Shown here: piece by piece, positions 50,849-62,519 of the stretch
Position numbering within the stretch: the first letter of the stretch is position 1
Layout: each line of letters opens with the position of its first letter
Assembly: GCA_050084515.1 (NCBI GenBank)
Contig: CM114273.1
Location: forward strand, 18,104,001 to 18,168,000
DNA: 64,000 bases
From: Blasia pusilla
Taxonomy: Eukaryota; Marchantiophyta; Marchantiopsida; Blasiales
Direction of reading: 5' to 3'
Program-made: the position numbers and the translations under genes
The notes under the pieces: generated by a model
The model's database searches: none
Told to the model about the DNA's origin: nothing
The model's input: only the letters and a program-made list of their open reading frames with translations

Positions 50849-51925
50849 TTTTCAGGTGGTGAGATGGGATTCACCGTGTCTGAACAGAAACTCGTGGCGT
50901 TTTGGTGGAGTTTGCAGGGTAGCCACTTCTAATACAAAGAGGATTGAGTCTCTTTGAATACTAGGTAGGTAATATGACTTCATACAGAGACTCGTGTTTA
51001 CCAATCCTCTGATTTTAAAAATGACACTCATATGCATATCCTTTGAATCAACGGCCACAATTGCAAAACTCAATATTTGTATCAATTCAATTTTGAAAAT
51101 TTTCCATTTAACACTTTTTGGAGCACAGAATAATCATTATGGTGGTTGCTAAAATTTTTTAGTAAATTATCTCTTGATTAGGATGTGTCTGTTTGCAGGT
51201 GGAATGTTGTATTCATTCGTCATCTGTTGCCATCTCCAATTATGAAACTATACCTTACAAGCTAGGTAGTACATCATCATAAACGGTTGTCATGGAAATA
51301 GCCAAATACATAATTTGAACCTTTTGCCACTCCCAAGTGGTTATGATAATGATCAATTGTGTCCTTATAAGAAATCGTATAAGATTATTGTTTTACAAGG
51401 ATACTTAATATCTACCCTCACATAATCCATACCCTACTGGGCCCACAACCTTATGGGCCCACTATTACTATACCTTGGCTTGAAAAAAATTGTAGAGTGG
51501 TTAAATGTATTTGGTTTTATACATTAATGATGTATGTTGTGAACCATCTAGCTAATGGAGTCTACTTAATGGGTGACAGGTGCGAAGGAGTTAAAATAGT
51601 TGGTCAAAAGGATATTGGTTTAAAGAACTATACTACAGGTACTTGACAAGCCCTTCACACTGTCCCTCTCTTCAATTATGATTTTCTCACATCTGCAATA
51701 GTATGTTTCATTTAGGCATACGTGAATTTTAGGAAAGTTGTATGGTTGGGAAACCTCGATACATGTTATGTCTAATTGGAGTATGTTTTCTTGTTGTTAT
51801 TTGTATTGGATATCCAAATATATATTATCATGAAACTACCAATGACCTCCCAAGGTCGATTATCTTTTGGTCATCCACATCGAATCTTAGCACACGATTT
51901 CAAATTATGGCAAAAAGAGTAAGTT
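50849..51925. other. AT-rich spacer between PHD fragment and transposase
   Basis: No coding sequence recognised. A small ATG-initiated frame at 51742-51948 overlaps the start of the transposase region and could include its first exon; MAKR followed by GTAAGT at about 51908-51920 is a possible exon end. Confidence 0.35.
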
Positions 51926-53520
51926 TTGGCCCGCAGACTCGGGATTAAGAGAGTGAAATGCCCTTGTAATCAATGCAAAGGGGGGAATTATCTATCTCTT
52001 CACAGAGTGGAAGAGCATCTGAAAAAGTTTGAACACTTCCATCTTTTTCGCATCCCAAAGAGTAGACACAAGTGGGATTTCTCTGACGAGGAATCCCACT
52101 CAAGATCAATTCAAGATCAAGAGTCCTTCAAGGATCAAGCTGGAAAAATCATTCATAAAGCCCATTGTGATCTTGACCCTAATTTACCAAATGACACAAC
52201 CCAGAGGCAACATTTGGATGCTGATATTGATGTTCAAAAAATGTTGAGTGATATGTTTATGCAATACGGTCACCTCCATGATGATGAGGATTATGAGGTA
52301 GGGGTTGAAGATAGTGGGAATGATCCGATGGATACCACAAATAATGTAGACATTGGAATTGATGATGATCAATTTCCGGAGCTTGCACAAGCATGCAAGC
52401 CACTTTTTCCACGGGAAAAGATATCCATCTTAGCTTTTGTGATGTTGATTTTCAATGTTTCTGCTACCCATATCTTGCCAAACATTGCTCTTGATGAGAT
52501 CTTGAAGTTTCTTGGTAAACTCGTTCTTCCAATAGAAAACCATGTTCCTCCTAGTTACTACGTAGCCAGGAAGCTTATAGGAAAGCTTGGTTTGAGTTAT
52601 GATTCATATCATGCATGTCTCATGGGTTGTGTGTTGTTCCGTGGGGATTTTAAAGATTCAACAATCTGTCCAAAGTGCCAAAAATCTCGGCTTAAGCAAG
52701 TTGGGAAGTCATTAGTACTATGCAAGGTTCTTCGCCACTTTCCCATCATCCCAAGGATGCGATGAATGTTCAGATATTTGACATTTTCTGAATTGTTGGT
52801 ATGGGTAGCAAGTAACAAGAGTAAAGATGGGATGGTTAGACATGCAGGTGATAGCAAAGAATGGGCTCATGTAGATCAAACTTACCCAAAGTTCAGTCAA
52901 GAAATGAGAAATTTTAGATTTGGGCTAGCTCCTGATGCTTTAGGAATGTGGCAAACCCATCTTTGGAGGTCATCAACGATACTTGCCTTTACTCATCCTT
53001 GGAGAGGTAGGAAGTATGGCATCCATTTTAACAGTAGAGGGGAAACAAGGCCACCACCAAAAAGAGTTACAAGTGAGGAGATTGTGGCTTGGGCTACGGA
53101 GAAATTGGAATATGACAAAAGTGGGGGACGAGAAGATGGTCCTTCAGACCCATACAGAAAAAGAGGAGTCAAGAGGAAGAGTTTGCTCTTCAATTTACCT
53201 TATTGGCAAGTATCCTAGCAACTTAAGTTTCCCTTGACCAAAAGTCTTATTATCAAGACTTTTTTTGGTTTCAAATTTTTCTTTGACGAGATTTCTTGAT
53301 AAAAAATCAGCATCTTCTCATTCGCCATAGCTTGGATGTCATGCATGTGGAGAAGAAAATTTCCAACTATTAAGGATACTTCTCAACCGGATTACCAACT
53401 ATGGGATCTGAATACAATGAAGGAACCTGCTCAACTCACACTTGGAGATACAGTTGGAACTTCAATCATCTGGCCGGAGTTGAATCTTAAGAAGATCGTT
53501 CATTAGGATCTCTGGATTTT
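51926..53520 (+). pseudogene. CACTA (En/Spm) TNP2-like transposase, broken
   Basis: An N-terminal transposase-associated domain is visible (VKCPCNQCKGG, HRVEEHL), followed by TNP2 blocks: VPPSYYVARKLIGKLGLSYD, YHACLMGCVLF, ICPKCQKSR, then after an in-frame TGA (52763-52765) MFRYLTFSELLVW, DGMVRHAGDSKEWAHVD and NFRFGLAPDALG. The catalytic centre between LAPDALG and the RPPPKRVTSEEI segment is largely deleted. LLFNLPYWQ and, after a roughly 95-bp insertion containing a hairpin (53240-53263), HLLIRHSLDVMHVEK follow. The TGA is most simply CGA to TGA. A tail to about 53510 (WPELNLKKIVH) may be the C-terminus. Confidence 0.85.
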
Positions 53521-54009
53521 GTGATTTTCAGAAATGTTTAAACTTTCATAATGATTCCATCAGATCATTTGTTTGTCGTTTGGTTTCCATATGGTCTTGG
53601 TTCCTTCTTGTAGCTTGTTGAGATGTAAATACTTTGATTCTTCCATACAATAAATCCATTTTTTTGGTTTTATCAATTAGAGAATGGTTTGATTGTGATG
53701 TACCTTTAGTTTTCAGTATTCATTGTAATTGGCATGTATCCTAGAATTACTTGCTCGATATATGTCCCTCTTCTAGATCTTTAGATTTAGATTTTGTCTA
53801 TCCTCACTATTGTCTATGCTACTTGTATTCACACGTTACTCTTTGCTGGATCTGAGAGAGTCTCTAATTATGTTAAGAAGATTATGTTACTTAGATGAGC
53901 ACCACTTACTTACCAAAGTAACTCCTCTGATTTAACAATCACTAGGAGGAGCAATGGAAAATTATGAACAATACATGATCTAGTAATAAACCACAACTGA
54001 TAGGGTTGT
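53521..54009. other. Sequence between transposase and subterminal repeat
   Basis: AT-rich, no frames of interest. By position it could be the 3' part of the CACTA element. Confidence 0.35.
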
Positions 54010-54750
54010 GTGAATGACTAATACAGTATGCCAACAACTCAGACGGCCAAAATATCATTTTGTGGTAAAAATATAACTAATTTAGTCATGATAATAACTC
54101 ATACAATCAACATAATGACTCAAATGGTTAGGAGATATGACTCGTAAAATCATGAATGACATAAGATAAATGACTAAAACCATCCCAATGACTCAAATGG
54201 TCAAAAAATATAACTCATACAGTCATAAATGACTATATGTGTCATACATACATGAAATAAATGACTCAAACCATCAATAAAATGTCTCACTTAGTTACAA
54301 AATACGATCATACCACACATAGGATGACCGAAATAGTCGTAACTGTGAACCAATCTAATCATATTAAATGACTCATAAAGTCATAGAAAATGACACGGTT
54401 GGTACGTATGACTCAGTCATTTCAAACACGTGTCACTATGTCATTCGCTCATATGATTGCATATGTCATCGTCTCATTGAGCCTAAACAATCTAGCGATC
54501 CCAAGTATGACACGTGGCAATTTTTCATTTGATGCTCACTTTGCCATGTCATACGCCAACATGGCAATCTAACATGTCTATCACATGTGACATCTTAGTC
54601 ATATATCAATGACTCAGTAGCTAATGACTTCAGTCATTTACCAATGTGGTAGTGAGAGTCATATTTTGTATATGACTCTAATGGTTATGAGTCATTGTGA
54701 GTCATTTATCGTGAACAATGACTCAACCTAGTCATTTATTAGAGTCCTAT
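54010..54750. repeat. Dense ATGACT/AGTCAT repeat, probable CACTA subterminal region
   Basis: The hexamer-type motif ATGACT(C/A)A or its complement AGTCAT recurs dozens of times in both orientations over 740 bp. Clusters of short motifs in both orientations at the ends of CACTA elements are transposase binding sites. The string ATGTGGTAGTG (near 54641-54651) ends like a CACTA right terminus (complement CACTACCACAT), but no matching left terminus was found. Confidence 0.55.
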
Positions 54751-54769
54751 AATATGCAATTTGTTCTAA

Positions 54770-56850
54770 TGGTAGCCGCAACTCACCATCGATTGCCGCA
54801 GTGTGCCGCTCGTGCCTCCACTGCACCATCTCAATCGTAGAGCTGCACCATCACTTGGGAACAAAGCGTGTCTTGCTCATAAAGGAGGATATGTCGTTGA
54901 GTGCCACATCCCATCACCGAGTGTCATGCCATTTGTAGTTGTTCCGTGTTGCCAGTGCCTCACCGTGCCACGTCTCAATGAGAGGAAGTGTAGATTGAGT
55001 GCTGCATCTTTGGATTGAGCGATTGAGGGATTACTCATAATATTGAGAGTGATTGCGTGAGAGGGGCATGAGGGTTATCACGACGTCCTTTCAAGACTTT
55101 GAGAGGCTAGGTGGTGGACTTGAGAGTAGCTCTAGAGGTTTTACATGGAGTGGCGCGAGGTTCTTAGGGTCTCCACGTGAGGGACCGCCTCAACCTTCTT
55201 CTCTGTCATCCTCAAACAAGGGGGAGGGTGTAGAAGATTTTGTTAGTGATTCACCACACCCGTTCATTTGCCCCTACCACTTGGGCGTACGAGATGGACA
55301 ATCGGGGTAGAGAATTGCATAGGTTTTTGAGAGCGGTAGGCACCTAGCATAGAGTTGCACGACTTCATTGTGGAGTTTAGGAGTTGGTGTGATTCACAAC
55401 CGGCTAGGAACTCCAAAGAGTTCAACCCATTCATCGCATGGAACGACATATTTGAGCATTTAGAGGGAGCACCCATGGACACTTATCATGAGTTTTCCTA
55501 CAAGTACGCCCATGAGATTAAGGCATAGAGACTCTACTATGACCCATATTATGTGTCATGGACTGATGCATTTGCAGATGAGGAGGAGGAGCTAGTAGAG
55601 GCTACTTCTTCTACTACTAGTGATGTGCTAAAAGGGTTAGTCGGACTAGGGCAGCTGCATCCTCTAGTCGGCTTCGTCATAGGTTCAACCTTGTGGTTGA
55701 GTTCTTTGCGGAGTTGCAAAGGAAATACTGTGTGGTACGGACTGAGAAGTTACAGAGCATCCATGACTTCCATAAGCGCATGGGAGAGAGTTTGCAGGAG
55801 GTGTTCACTTGCCTACGTTGGTTGATTAGTATCACTCAGGGGAGGACAAAGGCTTAGACGGTCCATGTATGGTATGCGATGCTGGACTGAGACGTTCAGA
55901 GACGGATGAGGGATGCGCTACGGTTGATGCGCACCTCACCTATGTTGAGAGATTTGAGATGGCGGAGTGCATAGAGTGTAACATGGTTAAGGAGAGTATA
56001 GTAGCCATGAGTCACACACGCGAGTAATTACGATAACCTGCACCATCACTGCAAAAATATGGATTAAGAGAGAAGAGTGTGGCACCACGAGCTCAAGGAG
56101 GTTACCAAGAGTCTATGCCACAAAGACCTAGGCCATCATATAAGGTGCAACAATAGCCGTGATGGATTATTTATTGGGCATGTCGTGGAGCCCATCATCA
56201 ACGGGATTACATCTGTCATGGTAGTGGCATGTGCCTCAGCTTATAGGATGAGATGGGCTGCACTAGGAGAATACTAGTGTCAACGGTATGGTCATACATA
56301 TGTATGTCTACGCCACGTGTTTTAGCCTTTATCCTGAGGGTTAGAGAGGGCACTAGAGCGAGTCGAAGGTCCTAGCAGGGCCTAGAGGTCGTGCGCCCAG
56401 TGGTTCGGCTAGGAGACGGGGAGTTGGATTTGCCCGAAGGGATGGTGGATATGCCCATGGAGGAGGTAGAGGTCCATCACCTAGATGTGTCGAGGGAGTC
56501 GCAAGGTATGAGGGTGGGATGGCTGCTCGGATAGAGCACTTGTAGAAGCATATTGCCGCTTTGGGATTGCAATTATCTAGTGCCAAATCAATGGCATCGA
56601 TGTCATATGGACTTACGTTGGAGTAGCCAGAGACATGGAGGACCCTAGTTAGATGTGTCGGACTGCACACATGGAGGCAGCCGCCATAGTTGCGCGTGGA
56701 GCAGTTGCAAAGTTGGATCCGTTGAGAGGAAAGGCTAGGAAATAGACTTGGATTCCTCAGTCTATCCGAGTGTCTATCATGTTGTTTGAGGCGATGAGGT
56801 CCCCCATTGATGGGTCATGGTTAGAGTTCATGGAGAATTGATGTTATTGG
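54770..56850 (+). pseudogene. Third gypsy copy: gag region only, opposite orientation
   Basis: This is the same sequence as the reverse complement of about 21500-23300. It starts with GAGAGGGGCATGAGGGTTAT-type leader (about 55058), continues through PREGPPQPSSLSSSNKGEG and a capsid region, to GRDG-like nucleocapsid debris and EAMRSP near 56800. Many stops and indels. Protease, methyltransferase and RT are absent, and no LTR adjoins it in a matching orientation. Confidence 0.8.
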
Positions 56851-57168
56851 TAAGCAAGCCAACAAGAGAAGGGGTCCTCAAACACCGGAGGAAGGGATTT
56901 GCCCTCCTTTGGTTATGACACATATAACAAAAGAGTTAAGTTGACGTAACACAAGAGTACGAACGTCTGAAGACTCATTGCAATGACTTGCCAAAGATGT
57001 GAGTTGCGTGAGGCGAGAAAGAAATCTCCTGAGGCTTTGTGGGGAAACATAATTTGACATTGCACAAACTGTCTAAACTTAGGAGTTCAACATGTGCAAG
57101 AAACGACACGCACTTCATGAAGAAATACAACTTTACTTTAGCATAGGAGAACTAAAATTTTTGGAGTG
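56851..57168. other. Spacer, nothing recognised
   Basis: Unrelated to the gag copy on its left and the LTR on its right. No coding content. Confidence 0.4.
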
Positions 57169-57812
57169 TGTCGTGCATATACACGTCGCTACACAACATA
57201 CATCTCTGTCATTGATGACACACACAAACACGCATGATCCCATGCTAACTCATGGCATCCAAACAACGAGAAAAGAAGTACCAAAATATCTCCAATAAAA
57301 TAAGATCCAATCTCTCTTACAACACCATAGTTCTCACATGTGTGCACTCTCACATGTCTCTCTCAATGTCAAATCAAACCCACTCTCCTAATGAGAGGCT
57401 TGGGTTATACACACAAGGCAAGCAAGACCATAGCTCCGCCGCCTCATGCCAAGAGGTTCAACAAAGAGAGAATGAGCTCTCAAGCTCTCTCTCCTTGAGG
57501 TATACCTCTTCCCTCTCCCAAGCTCTCTCCATGGTAACCTATGCTCCCAAGTCACCTCCTTGGCTCTTGACCTGATGTAGGAGGTCAAGGGCCACTTACC
57601 AAAATACAAAGTCGATCATATACTCAAAATGGTACTTACCTAAAATAGTAAGTTCCTCAATATGGCTCCAAGTGAACCGAAACGAAGGGGAAACTTGCTT
57701 TCTCAAGTTTCCCGGGGCCTCAGCAAGTCATCCTCGACCTAGTCAGCCTGTCCTCCACTACTCTCAAAGGCGCTCTACTAGATCTCACCGATCTATCCTA
57801 AAAGACGTGACA
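57169..57812 (-). repeat. Isolated gypsy LTR, 644 bp
   Basis: It starts TGTCGTGCATATACACG and ends GACGTGACA, aligning full-length with 16176-16837. It carries no adjoining internal sequence of its own orientation; the gag copy upstream runs the other way. The flanks (GAGTG before, AGCGA after) are not a target duplication, so a rearranged or old solo LTR is likely. Confidence 0.85.
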
Positions 57813-57999
57813 AGCGAATTCCTTTTGGTCCTCATAGTTGGCTAAGGATTAGAACTTAATATGACCTAAAATTATCATTATGGCCCCAAATATATTGAGA
57901 TTCTTTAAATGAAAGTTTGTAGTTGTGCCATAAAACCCTTTCAATTGAAGTGTGCTCTCACATATCCAACGTTGCAATGGATTCTAAAAATATGATTTT

Positions 58000-58792
58000 T
58001 TAATATTCATAACACTTTATAAATATTTAAAAATACAAATGCTTTAGTGAGAGGGGATGGGTAAAAGGGCAGCATAGTGGTTTTTCTTTGGTGATACACG
58101 ATAAAGGTGATTGGAGATCAAATAACCATCCACTTATTAATATTGATAAATGTAGACTAATAAAGCATAAAGAATCTATTCATAAGAGACATCATGTAGA
58201 ATCATGGCTATTCTAGGACGCGGTCAACATAAGTAGTATTTGGCTTTGATGGATTCTAAAAATGTAGACTAAATAAAGCATAAAGAGTCTATTCATAAGA
58301 GACATCCATGTAGAATCATTGCTATACTTGGACGTAGTAACAGAAATAATAAAAGGTTGTGATGGATTCTAAAATATGATTTTTTAATATTTTAAACACA
58401 TTATAAATACTTTTAGATACAAATGTTTTAATGAGAGGGGATGGGAAAAGGGCCGCGCATGGTTTTTCTTTGCCGCTCCACGATAAAGATGTTTGTAGAT
58501 CAAATAACCATCCACTTGTCAATCTATTGAACACATTATAAATATTTTTAGATACAAATGTTTTAATGAGAGGGGATGGGAAAAGGGCCGCACATGATTT
58601 TTCTTTGCCGCTCCACGATAAAGGTGTTTGTAGATCAAATAACCATCCACTTGTCAATCTATTGAACATATTATAAATATTTTTAGATACAAATGTTTTA
58701 ATGAGAGGGGATGGGAAAAGGGCCGCACATGATTTTTCTTTGCCGCTCCTCGATAAAGATGTTTGTTGATCAAATAACCATCCACTTGTCAA
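58000..58792. repeat. Complex repeat array with a perfect-period 135-bp triplication
   Basis: GAGAGGGGATGGG recurs at 58433, 58568 and 58703, exactly 135 bp apart, in nearly identical units; a diverged unit occupies 58000-58140. A second unit (TGTAGACTAATAAAGCATAAAG...) lies at 58148-58228 and 58264-58345, with a third part-copy at 59515-59590. Because 135 is divisible by three, a - strand frame with 45-residue repeats stays open, but its sequence has no protein character. Confidence 0.9.
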
Positions 58793-59507
58793 TCTATATT
58801 AGAATGGGATACCCTATACGTAGAATACGACAAGTAAAGAGGTAATAAGACAAAATAGACAACATGTTTGAAATTTTTTGTTTGAGTCATATTAGATAAG
58901 TAGAGATAGATGTGTAGGGAGAAATGATTTGAGTAGAAGGGAATTTTTTTTATCAATCAATTAATAAAATTTTTATGAATATTAGAATTGGTGATTCTAA
59001 GTGTTAAGAATGTGGGATAATGATAATAAGTAATAGAAAATAGAATTTGAGCCCTAATTTGTATTTTATGGGAAGAGAAAATGAGTTTTAACGGACAAGG
59101 AGAAAATTTTGCTTAAATTTAATGGAAGGATAAAATCATTTAGTGGATTGGGATATCATTTAAATTTTAATTGAAGAATGGAATCACTTAGAAGAGTGGA
59201 AATTTATTACTCTTATAAGATTTCAGAAAATAAAATTATTTTTAAAATTTTGAAAGAAATTGATTATTTTAAAAATGTCAATTCATATGTGATATTTGGG
59301 GAAAAGAAAATAAATTTGAATGGAAAAATAAAACTTTATTCATAAAATAAAAATTTATGAATGTTATTTTTGGGAGGAATGAAACTCTTTAATGGAGATG
59401 GTCATTATATAAAAGTGAGTTTTGTTCTCTTTCAAGTACAAAGAAAGTGAAAGTTATATTAAGTTTTTTAATTATTATAAAAATCATTTTCGTGGCATGC
59501 TAACTAG
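58793..59507 (+). mobile_element. Helitron, 715 bp, non-autonomous
   Basis: It starts TCTATATTAGAATGGG after host A (58792) and ends GCATGCTAACTAG before host T (59508). Removing it restores CACTTGTCAA|TATTGATAAATG, which matches the uninterrupted paralogue near 58132-58150 (CACTTATTAATATTGATAAATG). Precise A/T insertion without target duplication is the Helitron hallmark. The interior is AT-rich and non-coding, and related to 1015-1790 in inverted orientation. The usual GC-rich 3' hairpin is weak. Confidence 0.85.
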
Positions 59508-61436
59508 TATTGATAAATGTAGACTAGTAAAGAATCTTCATAAGAGAATCATGGCTATTCTTGGACGTGGTCAACAGAAGTTGTACTTCGCTTATTGTGA
59601 CGTAACGCAGTGAGTGCACTGACCGCATTCGAGTATCCGGTACTACAACTGCGAAGTTGACTTTAAGGGACTATCAAGGTGAGCTCCGTAAACGTGGTTG
59701 CAGTTTAGGGTCTAGTCACAGTCTCCTCGCTTGTGACAACACCCGGCAATATCGTGCTTTAGACGTTCGGCGGTTTAGGGTTTTGGCCGCCTTCAGACAG
59801 CTGCATAAAGAAGCCTCAGGGCTCAAGAGGGTTAATGCTTTGTCGATTCTTCGTCTGTTCTAACTTTGGCCGTCTGGAGCGGGTTGATTCACAAGGGGAA
59901 GTCTTGGGGGGGTTTTCTTGTGATCGTGTATTGCCCAAGCTCGCCGATTGTGATGTGTCCTACAGAGTTTCAATTGAAATTGATTGTGCCATAGATTGAC
60001 TGCTTACTTGGGGTGGGCTATCGTGGACTAGGATGTCTCCGGGTTTAGACACGGGAAAATGGTAGTGGAAGCGAGTGACTTCCTTCATAGAGATTCGGCC
60101 TAGGATGTGGAGAAGGCGATGGTGCTGCTCCTCTGATGGTAGGCGTCATCCAAGTTCAAGACGTTGTGCATCTCCTAGTCTGTGCAACTTCGTGGATTCA
60201 ATGCACGGCCGTTGTAGGAAAGGGTATGCTAAAGCAGATGATGCGAGTGGGCAGTGCTGGGGACCTGTATGTCTTCAAGCACAATCACTCGCTTCACATT
60301 CTCATTATGATCTTATTGGTGGTTTGGACCCTATCACATACCGTAGGACCTGGCAGTGTGTCGCACTACACAAGGTTGAAACGGGGTCCTTAGTAGCTCT
60401 AAATCTGATGGTTGCGAACGGAGTTTGTGCTGCACGTGAAGGCGAGGATTAAATAATATCCGCGCTTCTGACGGGTTGAACCTGATGAAGTACACTCGAT
60501 ACATGGTTGAATTTCTTCGGATGAGCCTTCACGTGTGTGCCAAATCATTTCGACTCCCTACGCCGACGTCTGTTCGTTTTCGGCTACAGCTAGTGAGTGC
60601 GTTGTCAATTTGAATACACAGTAACGTCTTCCAGAATCCCCAACTCTGCTGGGAAGAAACTCCTCCAATCCGGAACTGAACATGGAAGGACGTTCATGGT
60701 CCATTGTCTATGATGAAGAAGGTTGCAGCATACCATTTTGCGATGGATGCATGATTCATAAAATGATGTAGCCAACAGACCGAACTGCCTTCCTTCTGAG
60801 ACAGTGGACGCAAGGAAAAATGAACCAAGTTTAATTTACGAGTAGACCATTTCATTGTGCAAAAAATGCACAATGAACTGCGGAACCGGTAGAAAAAGTA
60901 AATATAGCGAAGTAGGAAATTCCAGCTAGCAGATTTTTAGGTCCTTCCCTGACGACACACAGCCACCCATCATGCGAAGTATTCGAAATGAAGGATACGA
61001 CCAATGGGAAGGTAGCTGAGTTGTGAATCCACCGAACATGCCGGCTTTGTCTTTCCTCTTACAGCCATTTTGCACTCTAATAGTAAAATAGGGCTGTCCA
61101 AAGCTCGACCTTAGAGCAGAGTGGCGATTCTCGTGAGTGTGGAAACATGGCCATAACCGTGGGCGGAAGCTGCCACGAGTCCTGACGTCTTCCACAAGAG
61201 AGTCGGAAAACCACCCAACGCTCCTGACTAATCTGATCAACTTAAACGTCGGTCGGATCTTGCGGTCTCCCTCTCTATTCCTGATTTCAATTCCTGCATC
61301 CGAACTTCGGGCGGCCCTGAGTCTTAAATCGAACCTGTCACCCTACCTTACCACGGGAGGAGAGAGAAGCTGACCTTAGGACGGAGAATATTTTTGTTAC
61401 TTTAAATACAACGTAGGCTTCTCAAGCAGCATACGG
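59508..61436. other. Intergenic, no gene recognised
   Basis: The first 80 bp continue the interrupted repeat unit. Frames up to 125 codons (60075-60452 and others) lack domains. A perfect hairpin TTCATTGTGCA/TGCACAATGAA with a 5-base A-loop is at 60851-60877. Confidence 0.4.
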
Positions 61437-61507
61437 GCATCGGTGGTCTAGGGGTAGAATAGTTCCTTGCCACGGAACAGACCCGGGTTCGATTCCCGGC
61501 CGATGCA
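61437..61507 (+). tRNA. tRNA-Gly (GCC)
   Basis: 71 nt without intron. The acceptor stem GCATCGG/CCGATGC is fully paired with discriminator A. The anticodon stem GTTCC/GGAAC encloses TTGCCAC with anticodon GCC at 61469-61471. The D arm contains the A-box-like TGGTCTAGGGGTAGAA, and the T arm CCGGGTTCGATTCCCGG contains the B box GGTTCGATTCC. A CAA motif lies just upstream (61423-61425) and a T4 run at 61528-61531 can end Pol III transcription. It closely resembles the common plant nuclear tRNA-Gly-GCC. Confidence 0.97.
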
Positions 61508-62519
61508 TGAAGTTTGCTTGAGGCTGCTTTTATTCCGGACTATAAATTTTAGTTTTAATCATCAGTCAAAAATAGTCTGTAGTTCCATTCACATAAGCAT
61601 TAAAAGTGGAGTGTTTGAGGGGAAGAAAGAATACTCTTGGAAAACCCACTTTAGAGATGTAGAGATGGGTCTTGGGCACCATCGCTCCTTGTAGTAATCT
61701 CCCTTGTGCTACCACTTGGGCACGGATAAGGGGATGCCACATGGAGTAGTGCCTGCCTATGTACAACCTCCCGCGTAGGATCCATCACTACAACATCCGC
61801 CACCACCACCTTAGTATTATATGAAGATCGGCACGGATAAGGAAATCCCACATGGAGTAGTGCTTGCCTCTCCCTACTCTGTAAACCACCTACGTCATAT
61901 TACTATGACTCCTTCGACGTCTAAGTCGGAACCATCGATGGAGCAATACTGAACATTCTGAGTGTTTGAAGGGGTCGATGAGAAATTTCTACCCTTGAGT
62001 AATCCACGGTTTAGGTTATTTTTCAAAACTTTTAAGTGTCATTTAAAATCAATTCCGAGCTAGTTTGTTGGTTTAATTAGAATGCAAGTGATCCTCTTAT
62101 TTGCTTGAAAATTTCGAAAAGGAGAGGAGTTTGCAAAATGAGGGGACACTCTCTGGAAATAATATGGAAATTCCTACGATTATCCTCTGTGTGATGCTAG
62201 CTAAATTTAGGGATAATATATGGTTATTTTTTCCTCTAAATTTATATGGAATTTTTAATTGCGGGCAATAGCAAGTTTCATCTTTCTCATATGTTGTTAA
62301 GAAATTTGAACCATAGTAATTTTTCATCTTGAACTATAATTAAACCATAGTAAGGCCAATGAAGTGGACTAGGGGTGACTACTACACAATTTCCACTAAA
62401 TCGTGGTAAATGAAGGTTTCTTCTTGTTGGGAAAATTAGCGAAGATATAGTTGTTGGATGCATCTAAAGCCCATTTTTCCCTAGAGTGGGAACCAAAAAA
62501 AAATTGCCACGTCGAGCCA
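61508..62519. other. Intergenic with a direct repeat
   Basis: GGCACGGATAAGG...CACATGGAGTAGTGC.TGCCT occurs at 61719-61758 and 61830-61869 (period 111 bp). No gene recognised. Confidence 0.5.

Noticed and set aside
54010-54750. Cluster of AP-1/bZIP enhancer sites
   Set aside because: The TGACTCA cores lie in a repetitive array next to transposase and gag debris, with no nearby gene. A transposon subterminal region explains them better.
57169-57812. 3' LTR of the gag copy at 54770-56850
   Set aside because: LTR orientation is opposite to that gag copy when compared with the complete element, and unrelated sequence lies between.
58322-58792. 156-codon - strand frame with 45-residue repeats
   Set aside because: Open only because the tandem repeat period (135 bp) is a multiple of three and the units are nearly identical. 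No plausible protein features.
58380-58800. CRISPR array
   Set aside because: Three directly adjoining 135-bp units without spacers in a eukaryotic transposon-rich setting are tandem duplication, not CRISPR.
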